From the NCBI RefSeq assembly GCF_022788715.1, contig NZ_CP085167.1, forward strand, positions 803,001 through 867,000: a DNA stretch of 64,000 bases, in the 5' to 3' direction. The notes below the pieces were generated by a model. It was not told the DNA's origin and did not search any database. It saw only the letters and a list, made by a program, of their open reading frames with translations. Position numbers and translations under genes: made by a program. Position 1 is the first letter of the stretch. The number at the start of each line of letters is the position of its first letter. Shown here piece by piece: positions 19,232 to 28,339 of this stretch. The DNA comes from Sulfitobacter sp. DSM 110093. Its GTDB lineage: Bacteria; Pseudomonadota; Alphaproteobacteria; Rhodobacterales; Rhodobacteraceae.

Positions 19232-20857
19232 TTAGAGTGTTGCAGCCCGCTTGCGTAGTTCGAATTTCTGGATTTTCCCGGTGGAGGTTTTGGGTAATTC
19301 GTCAAAGATTACGCGTTTTGGGGTTTTGAACCCGGCAAGTCGCTCGCGGGTGAAGGTAATCAACGCGTCTTCGTTGGTGTCCGCCCCGGGCTTTAATTCA
19401 ACAAAGGCGCAAGGGACTTCGCCCCATTTGTCATCCGGCTGGGCCACAACGGCGGCAAGATTGACCGCGTCATGGCTCATCAAAACGCCCTCGACCTCAA
19501 CGCTCGAGATATTTTCTCCGCCTGAGATGATAATGTCTTTGGCGCGGTCGGCGATCTGGATGTAACCGTCTGGGTGCTGCACCGCGATATCGCCGGAGTG
19601 GAAATACCCGCCTGCGAAAGCTTCTGCCGTGGCCTCAGAGTTCTTGAGATAACCTTTCATCACCGCATTGCCCCGGATCATAATCTCGCCCTGCGCTTTG
19701 CCATCGCGCGGGGTCTGGGCCATCTGAGGGTCAGTGACGGTGATGTCTTCCATCATCGGCATGGGGATGCCTTGGCGCGCTTTGATCGCGGCGCGTTCGT
19801 TTTCTGACAGCGCGTCCCAATCCCCTTGCCAGAGGCATTCCGTGACATGGCCGAAGGTTTCGGTCAGCCCGTAGACCTGTGTGACGTTGAAGCCGAGCTT
19901 TTCGATCTTGGACAGGGTCGCGGGGGCAGGAGGTGCGCCAGCAGTGAAGACCTCGACAGTGTGATCGAAAGCGCGGCGGTCTTGTGCGGCGGCATTGACC
20001 AACATGTTCAGCACGATCGGCGCACCGCCGAAATGGGTGACGCCGTGATCGGCGATGGCGTCATAAATCGCAGTTGCCGTGATGTCGCGGCAGCAAACCA
20101 GCGTGCCGCCCAGTAGAGGCATCATCCATGTGTGGTTCCAGCCGTTGCAGTGAAACAGCGGCACGATCTGCATAAAGACCGGGCGCAGCACCATTTGCCA
20201 ACTCACCACCGTGGCCATGGTCATCAGGTAAGCGCCACGGTGGTGATAGACCACGCCCTTGGGCCGCCCCGTGGTGCCAGAGGTATAGTTCAGCGCAAGG
20301 CTTTCCCATTCGTCTTGTGGCGTGAGCCAATCAAAGGCCGGATCGGCCTCTGCCAGCATGTCTTCGTAAAGAGGATGCCGCGTGGTTGCGGGATGCCCTG
20401 CTGCAGCGTCAGGCACTTCGATGATCGCGGGTGGCGTGCCTTCCATCTGGGCGCAGGCGGTTTCGGCAAGGTCTATGAATTCGCTGTCGACCAGCAGCAC
20501 CACCGCGCCGCCATGATCAAGGATGTAGGAAACCGTTCCGGCATCAAGACGGATGTTGATGGTGTTTAGCACCGCACCACAGGCAGGCACGCCAAAATGC
20601 GCTTCGGCCTGAGCGGGCAGGTTGGGAATTAACGTGGCCACTACATCGCCCGGTGTGACGCCCATCTTGGCAAGGGCCGAAGCCAGCCGGGTGCAGCGCT
20701 CATGGTACTGCGCATAGTTTACCCGGTGATCGCCATGGATCACCGCTGTATGATGGGCAAAGACATGCGCCGCGCGGCGCAGATGTGACAAAGGCGACAG
20801 CGGCACATAATTTGCCGCGCATTTTTCAAGCCCGATTTCGTCTTTCATCCACCCCAT
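19232..20857 (-). CDS. AMP-dependent acyl-CoA ligase
   Basis: A 541-residue ANL-superfamily enzyme. In order: N-terminal substrate domain, P-loop LNYTSGTTGRPKGV, VYGLTETFGHVTE, the SGDIAVQHPDGYIQIADRAKDIIISGGENISSVEVE hinge region, and C-terminal STGKIQKFELR with the catalytic lysine. It resembles the acyl-activating group that includes medium-chain and methylmercaptopropionate ligases (DmdB). The substrate cannot be fixed from sequence. It is divergent from the transporter gene at 20953. Confidence 0.88.
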   Translation of the reverse strand: MGWMKDEIGLEKCAANYVPLSPLSHLRRAAHVFAHHTAVIHGDHRVNYAQYHERCTRLASALAKMGVTPGDVVATLIPNLPAQAEAHFGVPACGAVLNTINIRLDAGTVSYILDHGGAVVLLVDSEFIDLAETACAQMEGTPPAIIEVPDAAAGHPATTRHPLYEDMLAEADPAFDWLTPQDEWESLALNYTSGTTGRPKGVVYHHRGAYLMTMATVVSWQMVLRPVFMQIVPLFHCNGWNHTWMMPLLGGTLVCCRDITATAIYDAIADHGVTHFGGAPIVLNMLVNAAAQDRRAFDHTVEVFTAGAPPAPATLSKIEKLGFNVTQVYGLTETFGHVTECLWQGDWDALSENERAAIKARQGIPMPMMEDITVTDPQMAQTPRDGKAQGEIMIRGNAVMKGYLKNSEATAEAFAGGYFHSGDIAVQHPDGYIQIADRAKDIIISGGENISSVEVEGVLMSHDAVNLAAVVAQPDDKWGEVPCAFVELKPGADTNEDALITFTRERLAGFKTPKRVIFDELPKTSTGKIQKFELRKRAATL

Positions 20858-20952
20858 GCGACCCCTCCCAAGGCATTGGTTGCGATTTGGGGTTGAGTAT
20901 TGCTGTCGGGACGTGACTTTGAAAAGAGGGCAAGAAGCGAAAAGGAGGGCAA

Positions 20953-21885
20953 ATGCAGGACGCAGCGGTGAAATCGGGTCTGGCGGCGCTTTGCGCGGTG
21001 GGCGGTATGGCGGCTTTAGGGCTGACGGACAACTTCGTCCCCTTCATCACTGAACGTGGTTCGCTTTGGCAGTTTCATTTCGTACGCGGTGTCATGGCCG
21101 TGGCCATTCTAATGGTGCTGGCAACCTTGGGGTTCGGCATTCTGCGGCCCCGGCGATTCTGGGCCGTGGCGGGGCGTAGCCTGTTTCAGGCCGGCGCCAT
21201 GTTGATCTATTTCGGCTGCCTGGCGTTTCTGCCCATCGGCGTGGTGGTAGCAGGGCTCTTCACCTCACCGCTTTTTGTGCTGATGATCTCGGCCCTGTTT
21301 CAGGGCAAGCGGGTCGGCCCATGGCGGTGGGGCGCTGTAGTCGTCGGCTTTGCCGGGGCGCTGATGGTGATCCGCCCCGATCCAAGCGATCTGGATCCCA
21401 TCGCCTTTCTGCCCCTGCTGGCCGGGGGGCTTTATGCGATTGGTGCCGTAGCCACGCGGGCTTGGTGCGAGGGCGAAAGCACGATGGTCATGACCGCAGG
21501 GTTCTTTGGAATGTTGGCGGTGATGGGTGCGATTGGCGTTCTGGTATTGCCGGGGGCAGAGGTGACGGGCGCCGAAGGTTTTGTCAGTCGCACATGGGGC
21601 CCACTTGACGGGCCAATGTGGTTCTGGATCGCGGTGCAGGCGGCGGGGTCCTTGGTGGGGATCGGGCTCTTGGTGCGCGGTTATCAGTTGGGCGAGGCCG
21701 GGCATGTGGCGATTTTTGAGTATTCTTTGCTGATCTTCGCAAGCTTCTGGGCCTACATGCTTTGGGGCCAGCAGGTGCCGCCGCTGGCATTCGCTGGCAT
21801 GGCGCTGATCGCGCTTGCAGGCGCGGTGATCGCCCTACGCAGCGAAGAGCCTTCGACCTTGCGTGCGCCGGAGGCGGTGGAGTGA
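20953..21885 (+). CDS. DMT-superfamily (EamA) transporter
   Basis: A 310-residue membrane protein with about ten hydrophobic segments in two EamA repeats (roughly 12-145 and 155-295). It is likely an exporter of metabolites or amino acids, as most family members are, but nothing identifies the substrate. An AGGAGGGCAA site precedes the ATG. Its TGA overlaps the GTG start of the sulfotransferase gene (GTGA), so the two are translated together. Confidence 0.88.
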   Translation: MQDAAVKSGLAALCAVGGMAALGLTDNFVPFITERGSLWQFHFVRGVMAVAILMVLATLGFGILRPRRFWAVAGRSLFQAGAMLIYFGCLAFLPIGVVVAGLFTSPLFVLMISALFQGKRVGPWRWGAVVVGFAGALMVIRPDPSDLDPIAFLPLLAGGLYAIGAVATRAWCEGESTMVMTAGFFGMLAVMGAIGVLVLPGAEVTGAEGFVSRTWGPLDGPMWFWIAVQAAGSLVGIGLLVRGYQLGEAGHVAIFEYSLLIFASFWAYMLWGQQVPPLAFAGMALIALAGAVIALRSEEPSTLRAPEAVE

Positions 21886-22532
21886 TCATCAGCCGGGGCC
21901 GAAGCTATGCCTTTGTGCATATCCCAAAGACGGGTGGTACCTCGCTGGCGCTGGCGTTGGAAGGGCGGGCGATGAAGGATGACCTGATGTTGGGCGACAC
22001 GCCTAAAGCGCTGAAACGGCGGCGGCGGTTGCAGGGGGTGCAGGCGGCGGGGCGGTTGTGGAAGCATTCTACGCTGGCCGATGTCGACGGGTTGGTGTCG
22101 GAGGATGATTTGGGCGGGCTGTTCTGCTTTACGCTGGTGCGCAATCCGTGGGACCGGGTGGCGAGCTATTATCGCTGGCTGCGTGGGCAGAGGTTTGACC
22201 ATCCAGCGGTGCATCTAGCCAAAGCGGAGAATTTTGCGGGGTTCTTGCGGCACCCGCAAACGCAGGCGAGTTTGCGGGCGTGGCCTGCGCGGCGGTATAT
22301 GGAGGATGCGGCGGGACGCGAGCGTTGTGATCTGTACATCCGGTTGGAACATTTTGCGGCGGATGCGCTGTCGTTGTTTGACCATCTGGGGTTCGCGTTG
22401 GACTTGCCGCAGGTGAATGCCTCGGCGCGGGACGGGGCGGAATATACGCCGGAGTTGCGCGATATTGTGGCCGAGGTCTGCGCGGAGGACATCGCGCGCT
22501 TTGGCTACGGCTACCCCGAGGTGCGCGAGTAG
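21882..22532 (+). CDS. Sulfotransferase family protein
   Basis: A 216-residue enzyme with the PAPS-binding 5'-phosphosulfate loop PKTGGTS at residues 15-21 and the 3'-phosphate motif around RNPWDRVASYYRWLRG (near residue 86). It would move sulfate from PAPS to a hydroxyl or amine, but the acceptor is unknown. The GTG start at 21882 overlaps the transporter stop by four bases and begins just before the first beta strand; earlier in-frame starts lie inside the transporter. A dispersed repeat begins seven bases after the stop. Confidence 0.85.
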   Translation: MIISRGRSYAFVHIPKTGGTSLALALEGRAMKDDLMLGDTPKALKRRRRLQGVQAAGRLWKHSTLADVDGLVSEDDLGGLFCFTLVRNPWDRVASYYRWLRGQRFDHPAVHLAKAENFAGFLRHPQTQASLRAWPARRYMEDAAGRERCDLYIRLEHFAADALSLFDHLGFALDLPQVNASARDGAEYTPELRDIVAEVCAEDIARFGYGYPEVRE

Positions 22533-22538
22533 GGCCAG

Positions 22539-22596
22539 CGCCTACCCGGTGGGGCGGGCAGGCGATGGCCCGGCGCCTGCGGCTTGATTCCGGGCC
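22539..22596. repeat. Dispersed intergenic repeat, copy A
   Basis: These 58 bases match 60922-60978 at every position except one inserted base. They include GGCGATGGCCCGGCGCC and CTTGATTCCGGGCC. The element is GC-rich with internal self-complementarity. This copy sits between the sulfotransferase stop and the fadB terminator. Confidence 0.85.
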
Positions 22597-22612
22597 GGGG
22601 ACTACCTTAACG

Positions 22613-22635
22613 AAAAAGGGGCGCCGAAGCGCCCC
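22613..22635 (-). terminator. Terminator of the fad operon
   Basis: On the minus strand GGGGCGC pairs with GCGCCCC around a TTCG tetraloop and is followed by TTTTT, just after the fadB stop. Confidence 0.92.
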
Positions 22636-22641
22636 GATCTC

Positions 22642-24846
22642 TTATGCTGCCTTGCTGGCGTCCGGGTTGAACCGCCCGTAGAAACTCTGGTTCTTCTGAG
22701 CCATCTCGCGTAGCAACTCGGGGCAAGCAAACCGCTCACCAAACTTCTCGGTCAACTGGTCACAACGCTCTGCCGCATAGGGCGCGCCGATCATATCAAG
22801 CCAGCTCAGCGGGCCACCGGACCACGGCGCAAAGCCCCAGCCAAGGATCGCGCCGACGTCACCCTCGCGGATGTCCATCAACACGCCTTCCTCCAGCGCG
22901 CGCACGGCTTCCAGCGTCTGCGAGAAGAGCAGACGGTGCTGCACTTCGATCAGATCGGGCTGTTCCTCGGCCACGGGGTACTTGTCGCCCATGCCCTGCC
23001 ACAGCCCCTCGCGTTTGCCCTTGGCGTCATAGCTGTAGAAACCAGCGTTGGCTTTGCGGCCCAGACGGCCCTCTTCTTCCATCCAAAACACCAGCGGATC
23101 GAGATCGTCGTTCGGATAGGCATCACCCATCGCCGCCTTGGTCGCACGGGCGATCTTTGCACCCAGATCAATCGAGGTCTCGTCCATCAGTTGCAGCGGG
23201 CCGAGCGGCATGCCGACTAGCTTGGCGGCATTCTCGATCAGCGCAGGCTCAACACCCTCCTGCACCATGCGCACACCTTCGTTGATGTAGGGAATGATGC
23301 AGCGGTTGGCGTAGAAGAAGCGCGCGTCGTTGACCACGATCGGGGTCTTGCGGATCTGGCGCACATAGTCGAGCGCCTTGGCCACGGCCCGGTCGCCGGT
23401 CTCAGCGCCCTTGATGATTTCCACCAGCAACATCTTCTCAACGGGTGAGAAGAAGTGAATGCCGATGAACTGCTCTTGGCGGCTCGACGCTTTGGCCAGA
23501 TCGGTGATCGGGAGGGTCGAGGTGTTGGAGGCAAAGATGCAATCTTCGGGGATCACCGCTTCGACCTTCTGGGTCATCTCGGCCTTCACCTTGGGGTCTT
23601 CAAACACCGCTTCGATGATCAGATCGCAACCCTTGAGCGCATCCAGATCGGTGGTCGCGGTGATCAGGTCCAGCGCCTTGGCCTTCTTCTCCTCGGTCGA
23701 TTTCTTGCGGGCGATGCCCTTGTCGAAATAGCTCGCGGAATAGGCCTTGCCCTTGTCGGCTGCTTCTTGGGTCTGGTCGATTAGCACAACTTCGATGCCC
23801 GCCTGAACCGACACCAGCGTGATGCCCGCGCCCATCATGCCCGCACCTAGAACGCCCAGCTTCTTCACCCGCTGGTCTGGCACAGCTTCGGGACGCACGG
23901 CCCCCTTCTCCAGCGCTTCTTTGTTAAGGAAAAGCGAGCGGATCATATTGCCCGAGGACGGGTTCATCAGCACATTGGTGAACCAGCGCGCCTCGATTTT
24001 CAGAGCCGTGTCGAAAGGCACCAGCGCGCCTTCATAGACTGCCGAGAGCAGCGCCTTGGCCGCCGGATATACACCCTGTGTCTTGCCATTCACCATGGCT
24101 GACGCACCCACAAAGGTCATGAACCCCGCTGGATGATAGGGCGCACCGCCGGGCATTTTATACCCCTTCGCGTCCCAAGGTTTCACCAGATCGGCGTCTT
24201 TGGCATTCAGCACCCAGTCACGCGCCGCGGTCATCGGGTTGTCAGAGACCTCGTCGATAATCCCAGCCTTCACCGCAGCGGCAGGCGCAACCATCTTACC
24301 TTCCAGCAAAAAGGGCGATGCCGCCATCGCGCCCAACTTGCGCACCATCCGCGTGGTGCCACCGGCACCGGGGAAGATACCCACGAGGATTTCCGGCAGG
24401 CCGATCCGCGCCTTGGGGTTATCCGCCGCAAAGGTGCGATGCGTGGCCAGCGGAAGCTCCAAACCAATGCCCGCAGCGGTGCCGGGGATCACACAAGCCA
24501 CGGGCTTGCCGCCCTTGTTGGTCTTGGGGTCCATGCCCGCGCGCTCGATCTTGCGCAGCAATGCGTGCATCTGCATCGTGCCCTCGAACAGACCCTTGGC
24601 TGGATCGTCGCCCGCGTCTTCTTTCATTTTGGCCAGCAGGTTCAGGTCCATGCCTCCGGCAAAGGAACCGTCCTTTCCCGAGGTGATCACGATGCCTTTT
24701 ACGGCGTCATCCGCCAGCGCATCGTCGATATGTTTTTCCAGATCGCGCAGCCCCTCAAAGGACATCACGTTCATGCTTTTGCCCGGCACGTCCCATGTGA
24801 TGGTGGCGATGCCTTCGGCGTCTTTGTTCAATGTAAAATCGGTCAT
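22642..24846 (-). CDS. fadJ: Bifunctional enoyl-CoA hydratase / 3-hydroxyacyl-CoA dehydrogenase
   Basis: A 734-residue fusion catalysing two beta-oxidation steps, hydration of enoyl-CoA and NAD-linked oxidation of the 3-hydroxyacyl-CoA. The hydratase/isomerase domain is at 1 to about 190 (SGKDGSFAGGMDL, PGTAAGIGLELPL, FPGAGGTTRM). The NAD site LGAGMMGAG is at about 333 and the dehydrogenase domains reach the C-terminus. Whether fadB or fadJ is the better name is unclear. The ATG at 24844-24846 has a GGGAGAG site. It is the last gene of the block, with the thiolase upstream. Confidence 0.93.
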   Translation of the reverse strand: MTDFTLNKDAEGIATITWDVPGKSMNVMSFEGLRDLEKHIDDALADDAVKGIVITSGKDGSFAGGMDLNLLAKMKEDAGDDPAKGLFEGTMQMHALLRKIERAGMDPKTNKGGKPVACVIPGTAAGIGLELPLATHRTFAADNPKARIGLPEILVGIFPGAGGTTRMVRKLGAMAASPFLLEGKMVAPAAAVKAGIIDEVSDNPMTAARDWVLNAKDADLVKPWDAKGYKMPGGAPYHPAGFMTFVGASAMVNGKTQGVYPAAKALLSAVYEGALVPFDTALKIEARWFTNVLMNPSSGNMIRSLFLNKEALEKGAVRPEAVPDQRVKKLGVLGAGMMGAGITLVSVQAGIEVVLIDQTQEAADKGKAYSASYFDKGIARKKSTEEKKAKALDLITATTDLDALKGCDLIIEAVFEDPKVKAEMTQKVEAVIPEDCIFASNTSTLPITDLAKASSRQEQFIGIHFFSPVEKMLLVEIIKGAETGDRAVAKALDYVRQIRKTPIVVNDARFFYANRCIIPYINEGVRMVQEGVEPALIENAAKLVGMPLGPLQLMDETSIDLGAKIARATKAAMGDAYPNDDLDPLVFWMEEEGRLGRKANAGFYSYDAKGKREGLWQGMGDKYPVAEEQPDLIEVQHRLLFSQTLEAVRALEEGVLMDIREGDVGAILGWGFAPWSGGPLSWLDMIGAPYAAERCDQLTEKFGERFACPELLREMAQKNQSFYGRFNPDASKAA

Positions 24847-24865
24847 TGTTCTCTCCCTCAATGGG

Positions 24866-25162
24866 TTAGGGGCGCTGAAACGTGTAGTCAGCGAATTTTT
24901 CCAGCAGCGCCTCAATCAAGTCCAGTGTCGCTTCGGGGCCGGCGTCGCAGTCGTCGGCGCTGAGCAGGATGCGCTTGGACTGGCCAAAGGCCTCACGGTC
25001 AAAGCTGTCACTGGGATCGTCGCGATGTTTAAAGAACAAGGCGGGATCGGTGCTATAAAGCCGCACGTAATCGCCACCGCGTTCGACCTTGATCTGCAGG
25101 TCCGGCGTGCCACGGGTTGCGGCAAGCGCCGCAACCGCGTGGAAAGGATGGTTGGAGGCCAT
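24866..25162 (-). CDS. Unknown 98-residue protein between fadA and fadJ
   Basis: It starts MASNHPFHAVAALAATRG and contains LQIKVERGGDYVRLYSTDPALFFKHRDDPSDSF and a helical C-terminus (TLDLIEALLEKFADYTF). I recognise no family. Its ATG overlaps the thiolase stop (TGATG), and fadJ follows 19 bases later, so it is made together with the two core beta-oxidation enzymes. It is small, acidic and without a signal peptide: probably cytosolic, perhaps an accessory or regulatory partner, but that is only inference. Confidence 0.75.
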   Translation of the reverse strand: MASNHPFHAVAALAATRGTPDLQIKVERGGDYVRLYSTDPALFFKHRDDPSDSFDREAFGQSKRILLSADDCDAGPEATLDLIEALLEKFADYTFQRP

Positions 25163-26376
25163 CAGACGCGCTCGATGATGGTTGCGGCACCCATGCCCGA
25201 GGCAATGCAAAGCGTGGCAAGGCCAACTTCCTTATCCGCGCGCTCCATCTCATCCAGCAGAATGCCGATAATCATCGCACCAGTGGCCCCCAGCGGATGC
25301 CCCATTGCAATGCCGCCGCCGTTCACGTTGACCTTGCTGTCGTCTACATCGAAGGCCTGCATGAAGCGCAGAACCACGGCGGCGAAGGCTTCGTTAACCT
25401 CGAACAGGTCGATGTCGCCGATGGTCATGCCGTTGTCTTTGAGGATCTTCTCGGTCACCGGCACGGGACCGGTCAACATAATGGTGGGATCGGTGCCAAT
25501 CTTGGCGGTGGCGCGGATGCGGGCGCGGGGCTTTAGCCCATGCTGCTCGCCGAACTCCTTATTGCCGATCAGCACGGCGGCGGCCCCGTCAACGATACCA
25601 GACGAGTTGCCCGCGTGGTGGATGTGGTTGATCCGCTCCAAATGCGGGTATTTCATCAGCGCGACTTTGTCGAAGCCGGGCATGACCTCACCCATCTGCT
25701 GGAACGCCGGGTTCAGGCCGCCCAAAGACTGCATGTCGGTCTGCGGGCGCATGTATTCGTCACGGTCAAGGATCGCGAGGCCGTTCTGATCGCGTACGGT
25801 GATAACCGATTTGTCGAACCGCCCCTCTTCCCATGCCCGCGCCGCGCGCTGCTGGGAGCGCATGGCCAGTTGGTCGGCCTCATCGCGGCTAAAGCCAAAT
25901 TCAGTCGCGATGATGTCGGCCGAAATACCTTGAGGGACGAAATATTTCTCCATCGCAAGCGTCGGGTCTACGGCGATCGCAGCTCCATCGGCGCCCATGG
26001 CGACACGGCCCATCATCTCAACACCACCAGCGATATAGCCGTTGCCTGCGCCGCCTTTGACTTGGTTGGCGGCCAGGTTCACCGCCTCCATGCCAGAAGC
26101 ACAGAAACGGTTGATCGCAAGCCCGGGGATGCGCTCGTCAAGGTCCGAGGCCAGCACAGCCGAGCGCGCCAGACAGCCGCCCTGTTCCATGACTTGGGTC
26201 ACATTGCCCCAGATCACATCCTCTACGGCGTGACCTTCAAGGTTGTTACGCTCTTTTAGAGCATTCAGTGTCTGTGCCGACAGTCGCAGAGAGGTGACTT
26301 CGTGCAGAGCGCCGTCTTTGCGGCCCTTGCCGCGGGGGGTGCGCAGGGCGTCGTAGATGTAAACGTCTTGGGTCAT
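25162..26376 (-). CDS. fadA: Acetyl-CoA C-acyltransferase (3-ketoacyl-CoA thiolase)
   Basis: A 404-residue thiolase cleaving 3-ketoacyl-CoA with CoA. The acyl-carrying cysteine is about C92 in NRFCASGMEAV; NEAFAAV, GGGIAMGHPLGATGA and the second cysteine in ATLCIASGMG complete the active site. Two starts two codons apart are possible; the ATG at 26374-26376 is eight bases from GGAGG and is preferred over the one at 26382. Its stop overlaps the 98-residue gene. Confidence 0.94.
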   Translation of the reverse strand: MTQDVYIYDALRTPRGKGRKDGALHEVTSLRLSAQTLNALKERNNLEGHAVEDVIWGNVTQVMEQGGCLARSAVLASDLDERIPGLAINRFCASGMEAVNLAANQVKGGAGNGYIAGGVEMMGRVAMGADGAAIAVDPTLAMEKYFVPQGISADIIATEFGFSRDEADQLAMRSQQRAARAWEEGRFDKSVITVRDQNGLAILDRDEYMRPQTDMQSLGGLNPAFQQMGEVMPGFDKVALMKYPHLERINHIHHAGNSSGIVDGAAAVLIGNKEFGEQHGLKPRARIRATAKIGTDPTIMLTGPVPVTEKILKDNGMTIGDIDLFEVNEAFAAVVLRFMQAFDVDDSKVNVNGGGIAMGHPLGATGAMIIGILLDEMERADKEVGLATLCIASGMGAATIIERV

Positions 26377-26394
26377 GTTCATGTCCTCCGATGG

Positions 26395-27033
26395 TCAAGC
26401 GCGGTCAGCAGGGCTGCCGGGCATCAGGTCGTATGGGGCCTTCCAGCCCGGTGTTTCGCTCAGACGCGTGAGCCACGCGTCGATATGCGGCCAGTCGCTG
26501 CGGTCGAAGCCAAAGGGCTCGGGGTAATATAGATACCCACAGCAGCTGAGGTCCGCGTTGGTCAATTCGTCGCCCACGATCCAATCGCGGCCGTCGAGAT
26601 GGTCGTTCAGCACGCCGTAAGCCGCCTTGAGCCGCCCTTGGCTAAAGGCAATAACCTCAGCGGGGCGTTTGTCTTCGGGCAGGAAATTCATCAGATAACG
26701 GGTCATCCCAGCAACACCACTCAGCTTGTGGTTATCCCATAGCACCCACCGCATGATTTCACGCCGTTCCGTCGCGTCGCGGCCGCCGAATTTGCCCGTC
26801 TTTTCCGCGACGTAATCCTGAATGACGCCCGACTGGGTAAGTCGCAAATCGCCGTCGATCATCACCGGCGCTTCGCCCATGTTATTGATCTGCGTGCGGT
26901 AGTCGGGCTGCCGCGTCTGGCCGCCGAAAAAGTCGACCTTGATCGGCTCCCAAGCAAGCCCCGAAAGTTCCAAAGCGAGCGCCGCCTTATAGGCATTGCC
27001 AGATTCGCCAAAGCAGTAAAGCTGGATGGTCAC
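26395..27033 (-). CDS. Glutathione S-transferase family protein
   Basis: A 212-residue protein with an N-terminal thioredoxin-like domain (IQLYCFGESGNAYKAALALE; cis-proline region near GEAPVMIDGDLRLTQSGVI) and an all-helical C-terminal domain (about 85-212). It is probably a cytosolic detoxifying or isomerising enzyme. The start is GTG at 27031-27033, eight bases from GAGGAGG. It lies between the acyl-CoA dehydrogenase genes and the thiolase, 18 bases before fadA, so a role beside fatty-acid breakdown is inferred. Confidence 0.88.
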   Translation of the reverse strand: MTIQLYCFGESGNAYKAALALELSGLAWEPIKVDFFGGQTRQPDYRTQINNMGEAPVMIDGDLRLTQSGVIQDYVAEKTGKFGGRDATERREIMRWVLWDNHKLSGVAGMTRYLMNFLPEDKRPAEVIAFSQGRLKAAYGVLNDHLDGRDWIVGDELTNADLSCCGYLYYPEPFGFDRSDWPHIDAWLTRLSETPGWKAPYDLMPGSPADRA

Positions 27034-27078
27034 GTATCATTCCTCCTCAATCTGTCGTCGTTCGCGGCACGGTTGGAC

Positions 27079-27140
27079 GGTATTTAGTAAAAGGATGAAG
27101 AGGGGTCTTGCGCCCTTATTTTCATCCTTTCTTAAATACC
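27079..27140. repeat. 62-base near-palindrome between dehydrogenase and GST genes
   Basis: The left arm GGTATTTA-AAAGGATGAA-GGGG is mirrored by the right arm CCC-TTCATCCTTT-TAAATACC with small mismatches, around a short loop TCTTGCG. Arms are about 28 bases. It lies in the 137-base gap between two same-strand genes, so it may be a processing site, attenuator or stability element splitting the operon. Confidence 0.75.
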
Positions 27141-27170
27141 TCTGCGCGGCGGCCGGGGCTGGGCGCGGGG

Positions 27171-28322
27171 TCAGAGATTGCGCGCGATCAGTTCCTTCAT
27201 AATCTCGTTTGTGCCGCCGTAGATGCGCTGCACCCGTGCGTCGGCCCACATTTCGCCGACCGCATATTCCTGCATGAAGCCGTAGCCACCGTGCAGTTGC
27301 AAGCAGGCATCAAGCACTTCGCCTTGGGTGTCGGTCAGCCAGTATTTTTGCATCGCGGCCTTATCGACGGTTAGCTCCCCGCGCAGATGTTCGCTGATGC
27401 ATTCGTCGAGGAAGGCGCGGGCCACCATGGTTTTGGTTTTCACTTCGGCGAGTTGGAAGCGGGTGTTCTGGAACTGAGTCAGCGGGCCGCCGAAGGCTTC
27501 GCGTTCTTTGCAGTATTGAATCGTGCGCGCCACGGCGCCTTCCATCGCGCCGACCGCACCGCAGCCGATGATCAGGCGTTCTTGCGGGAGTTGTTGCATC
27601 ATTTGGTAGAAGCCTTGGCCTTCGTCTTGGCCAAGGATGTTTTCTGGTGGGATTTCGACGTTGTCGAAGAACAGTTCCGAGGTGTCCGCCGCATGCAGGC
27701 CGATCTTGTCCAGGTTGCGGCCGCGTTGGAAACCCTGTGCGCCGTGGGTTTCGACCACGACAAGCGACACGCCTTTGGAGCCTTCCTTGGGGTCGGTCTT
27801 GGCTGCCACGATGATCAGATTGGCATGCTGGCCGTTGGTGATAAAGGTCTTTTGACCCGAGAGCTTGTATGCGTTGCCGTCGCGGGTCGCCTTGGTTTTG
27901 ATCCGCTGCACGTCCGATCCGGTGGAGGGTTCGGTCATTGCCAGTGCGCCGATCAGCTCACCCGAGACCATTTTTGGCAGCCAGCGCTTCTTTTGGTCTT
28001 CGGTGCCATAGGCGAGGATGTAATGCGCCACTATGCCCGAGTGGATGCCGTGGCCCCATGAGGCGAGATTGGCGCGCGAGCCTTCGATCAGGATGGCGGC
28101 TTCGTGGCCGAAATCACCGCCGGCGCCGCCGTATTCTTCGGGCACCGAGGGGCAGAGCAGGCCGAGCTCACCGGCTTGGGCCCATGTCTCGCGGTCCATC
28201 TGGCCTTGCTTGCGCCATTTCTCGAACTTGGGCGCCCATTCGGCGTTGATGAACTGCGCCGTCATATCGGCGATCATCTGGTGTTCGTCGGTCATCCAGC
28301 TGGATGTCTTGCCTTGCGTCAT
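27171..28322 (-). CDS. Acyl-CoA dehydrogenase, long-chain type
   Basis: A 383-residue flavoprotein that introduces the 2,3-double bond of acyl-CoA and passes electrons to [17 protein letters not shown] and [12 protein letters not shown] form the flavin site. The catalytic glutamate fits E248 in [10 protein letters not shown], the position used by long-chain and isovaleryl enzymes. The C-terminal [15 protein letters not shown] lacks the Glu used by medium-chain enzymes, which supports the LCAD-like class. It is in the fatty-acid block, with the ribbon-helix-helix-like gene 17 bases upstream. Confidence 0.92.
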   Translation of the reverse strand: MTQGKTSSWMTDEHQMIADMTAQFINAEWAPKFEKWRKQGQMDRETWAQAGELGLLCPSVPEEYGGAGGDFGHEAAILIEGSRANLASWGHGIHSGIVAHYILAYGTEDQKKRWLPKMVSGELIGALAMTEPSTGSDVQRIKTKATRDGNAYKLSGQKTFITNGQHANLIIVAAKTDPKEGSKGVSLVVVETHGAQGFQRGRNLDKIGLHAADTSELFFDNVEIPPENILGQDEGQGFYQMMQQLPQERLIIGCGAVGAMEGAVARTIQYCKEREAFGGPLTQFQNTRFQLAEVKTKTMVARAFLDECISEHLRGELTVDKAAMQKYWLTDTQGEVLDACLQLHGGYGFMQEYAVGEMWADARVQRIYGGTNEIMKELIARNL

Positions 28323-28339
28323 CCGCCCCTCCCCAGGGT

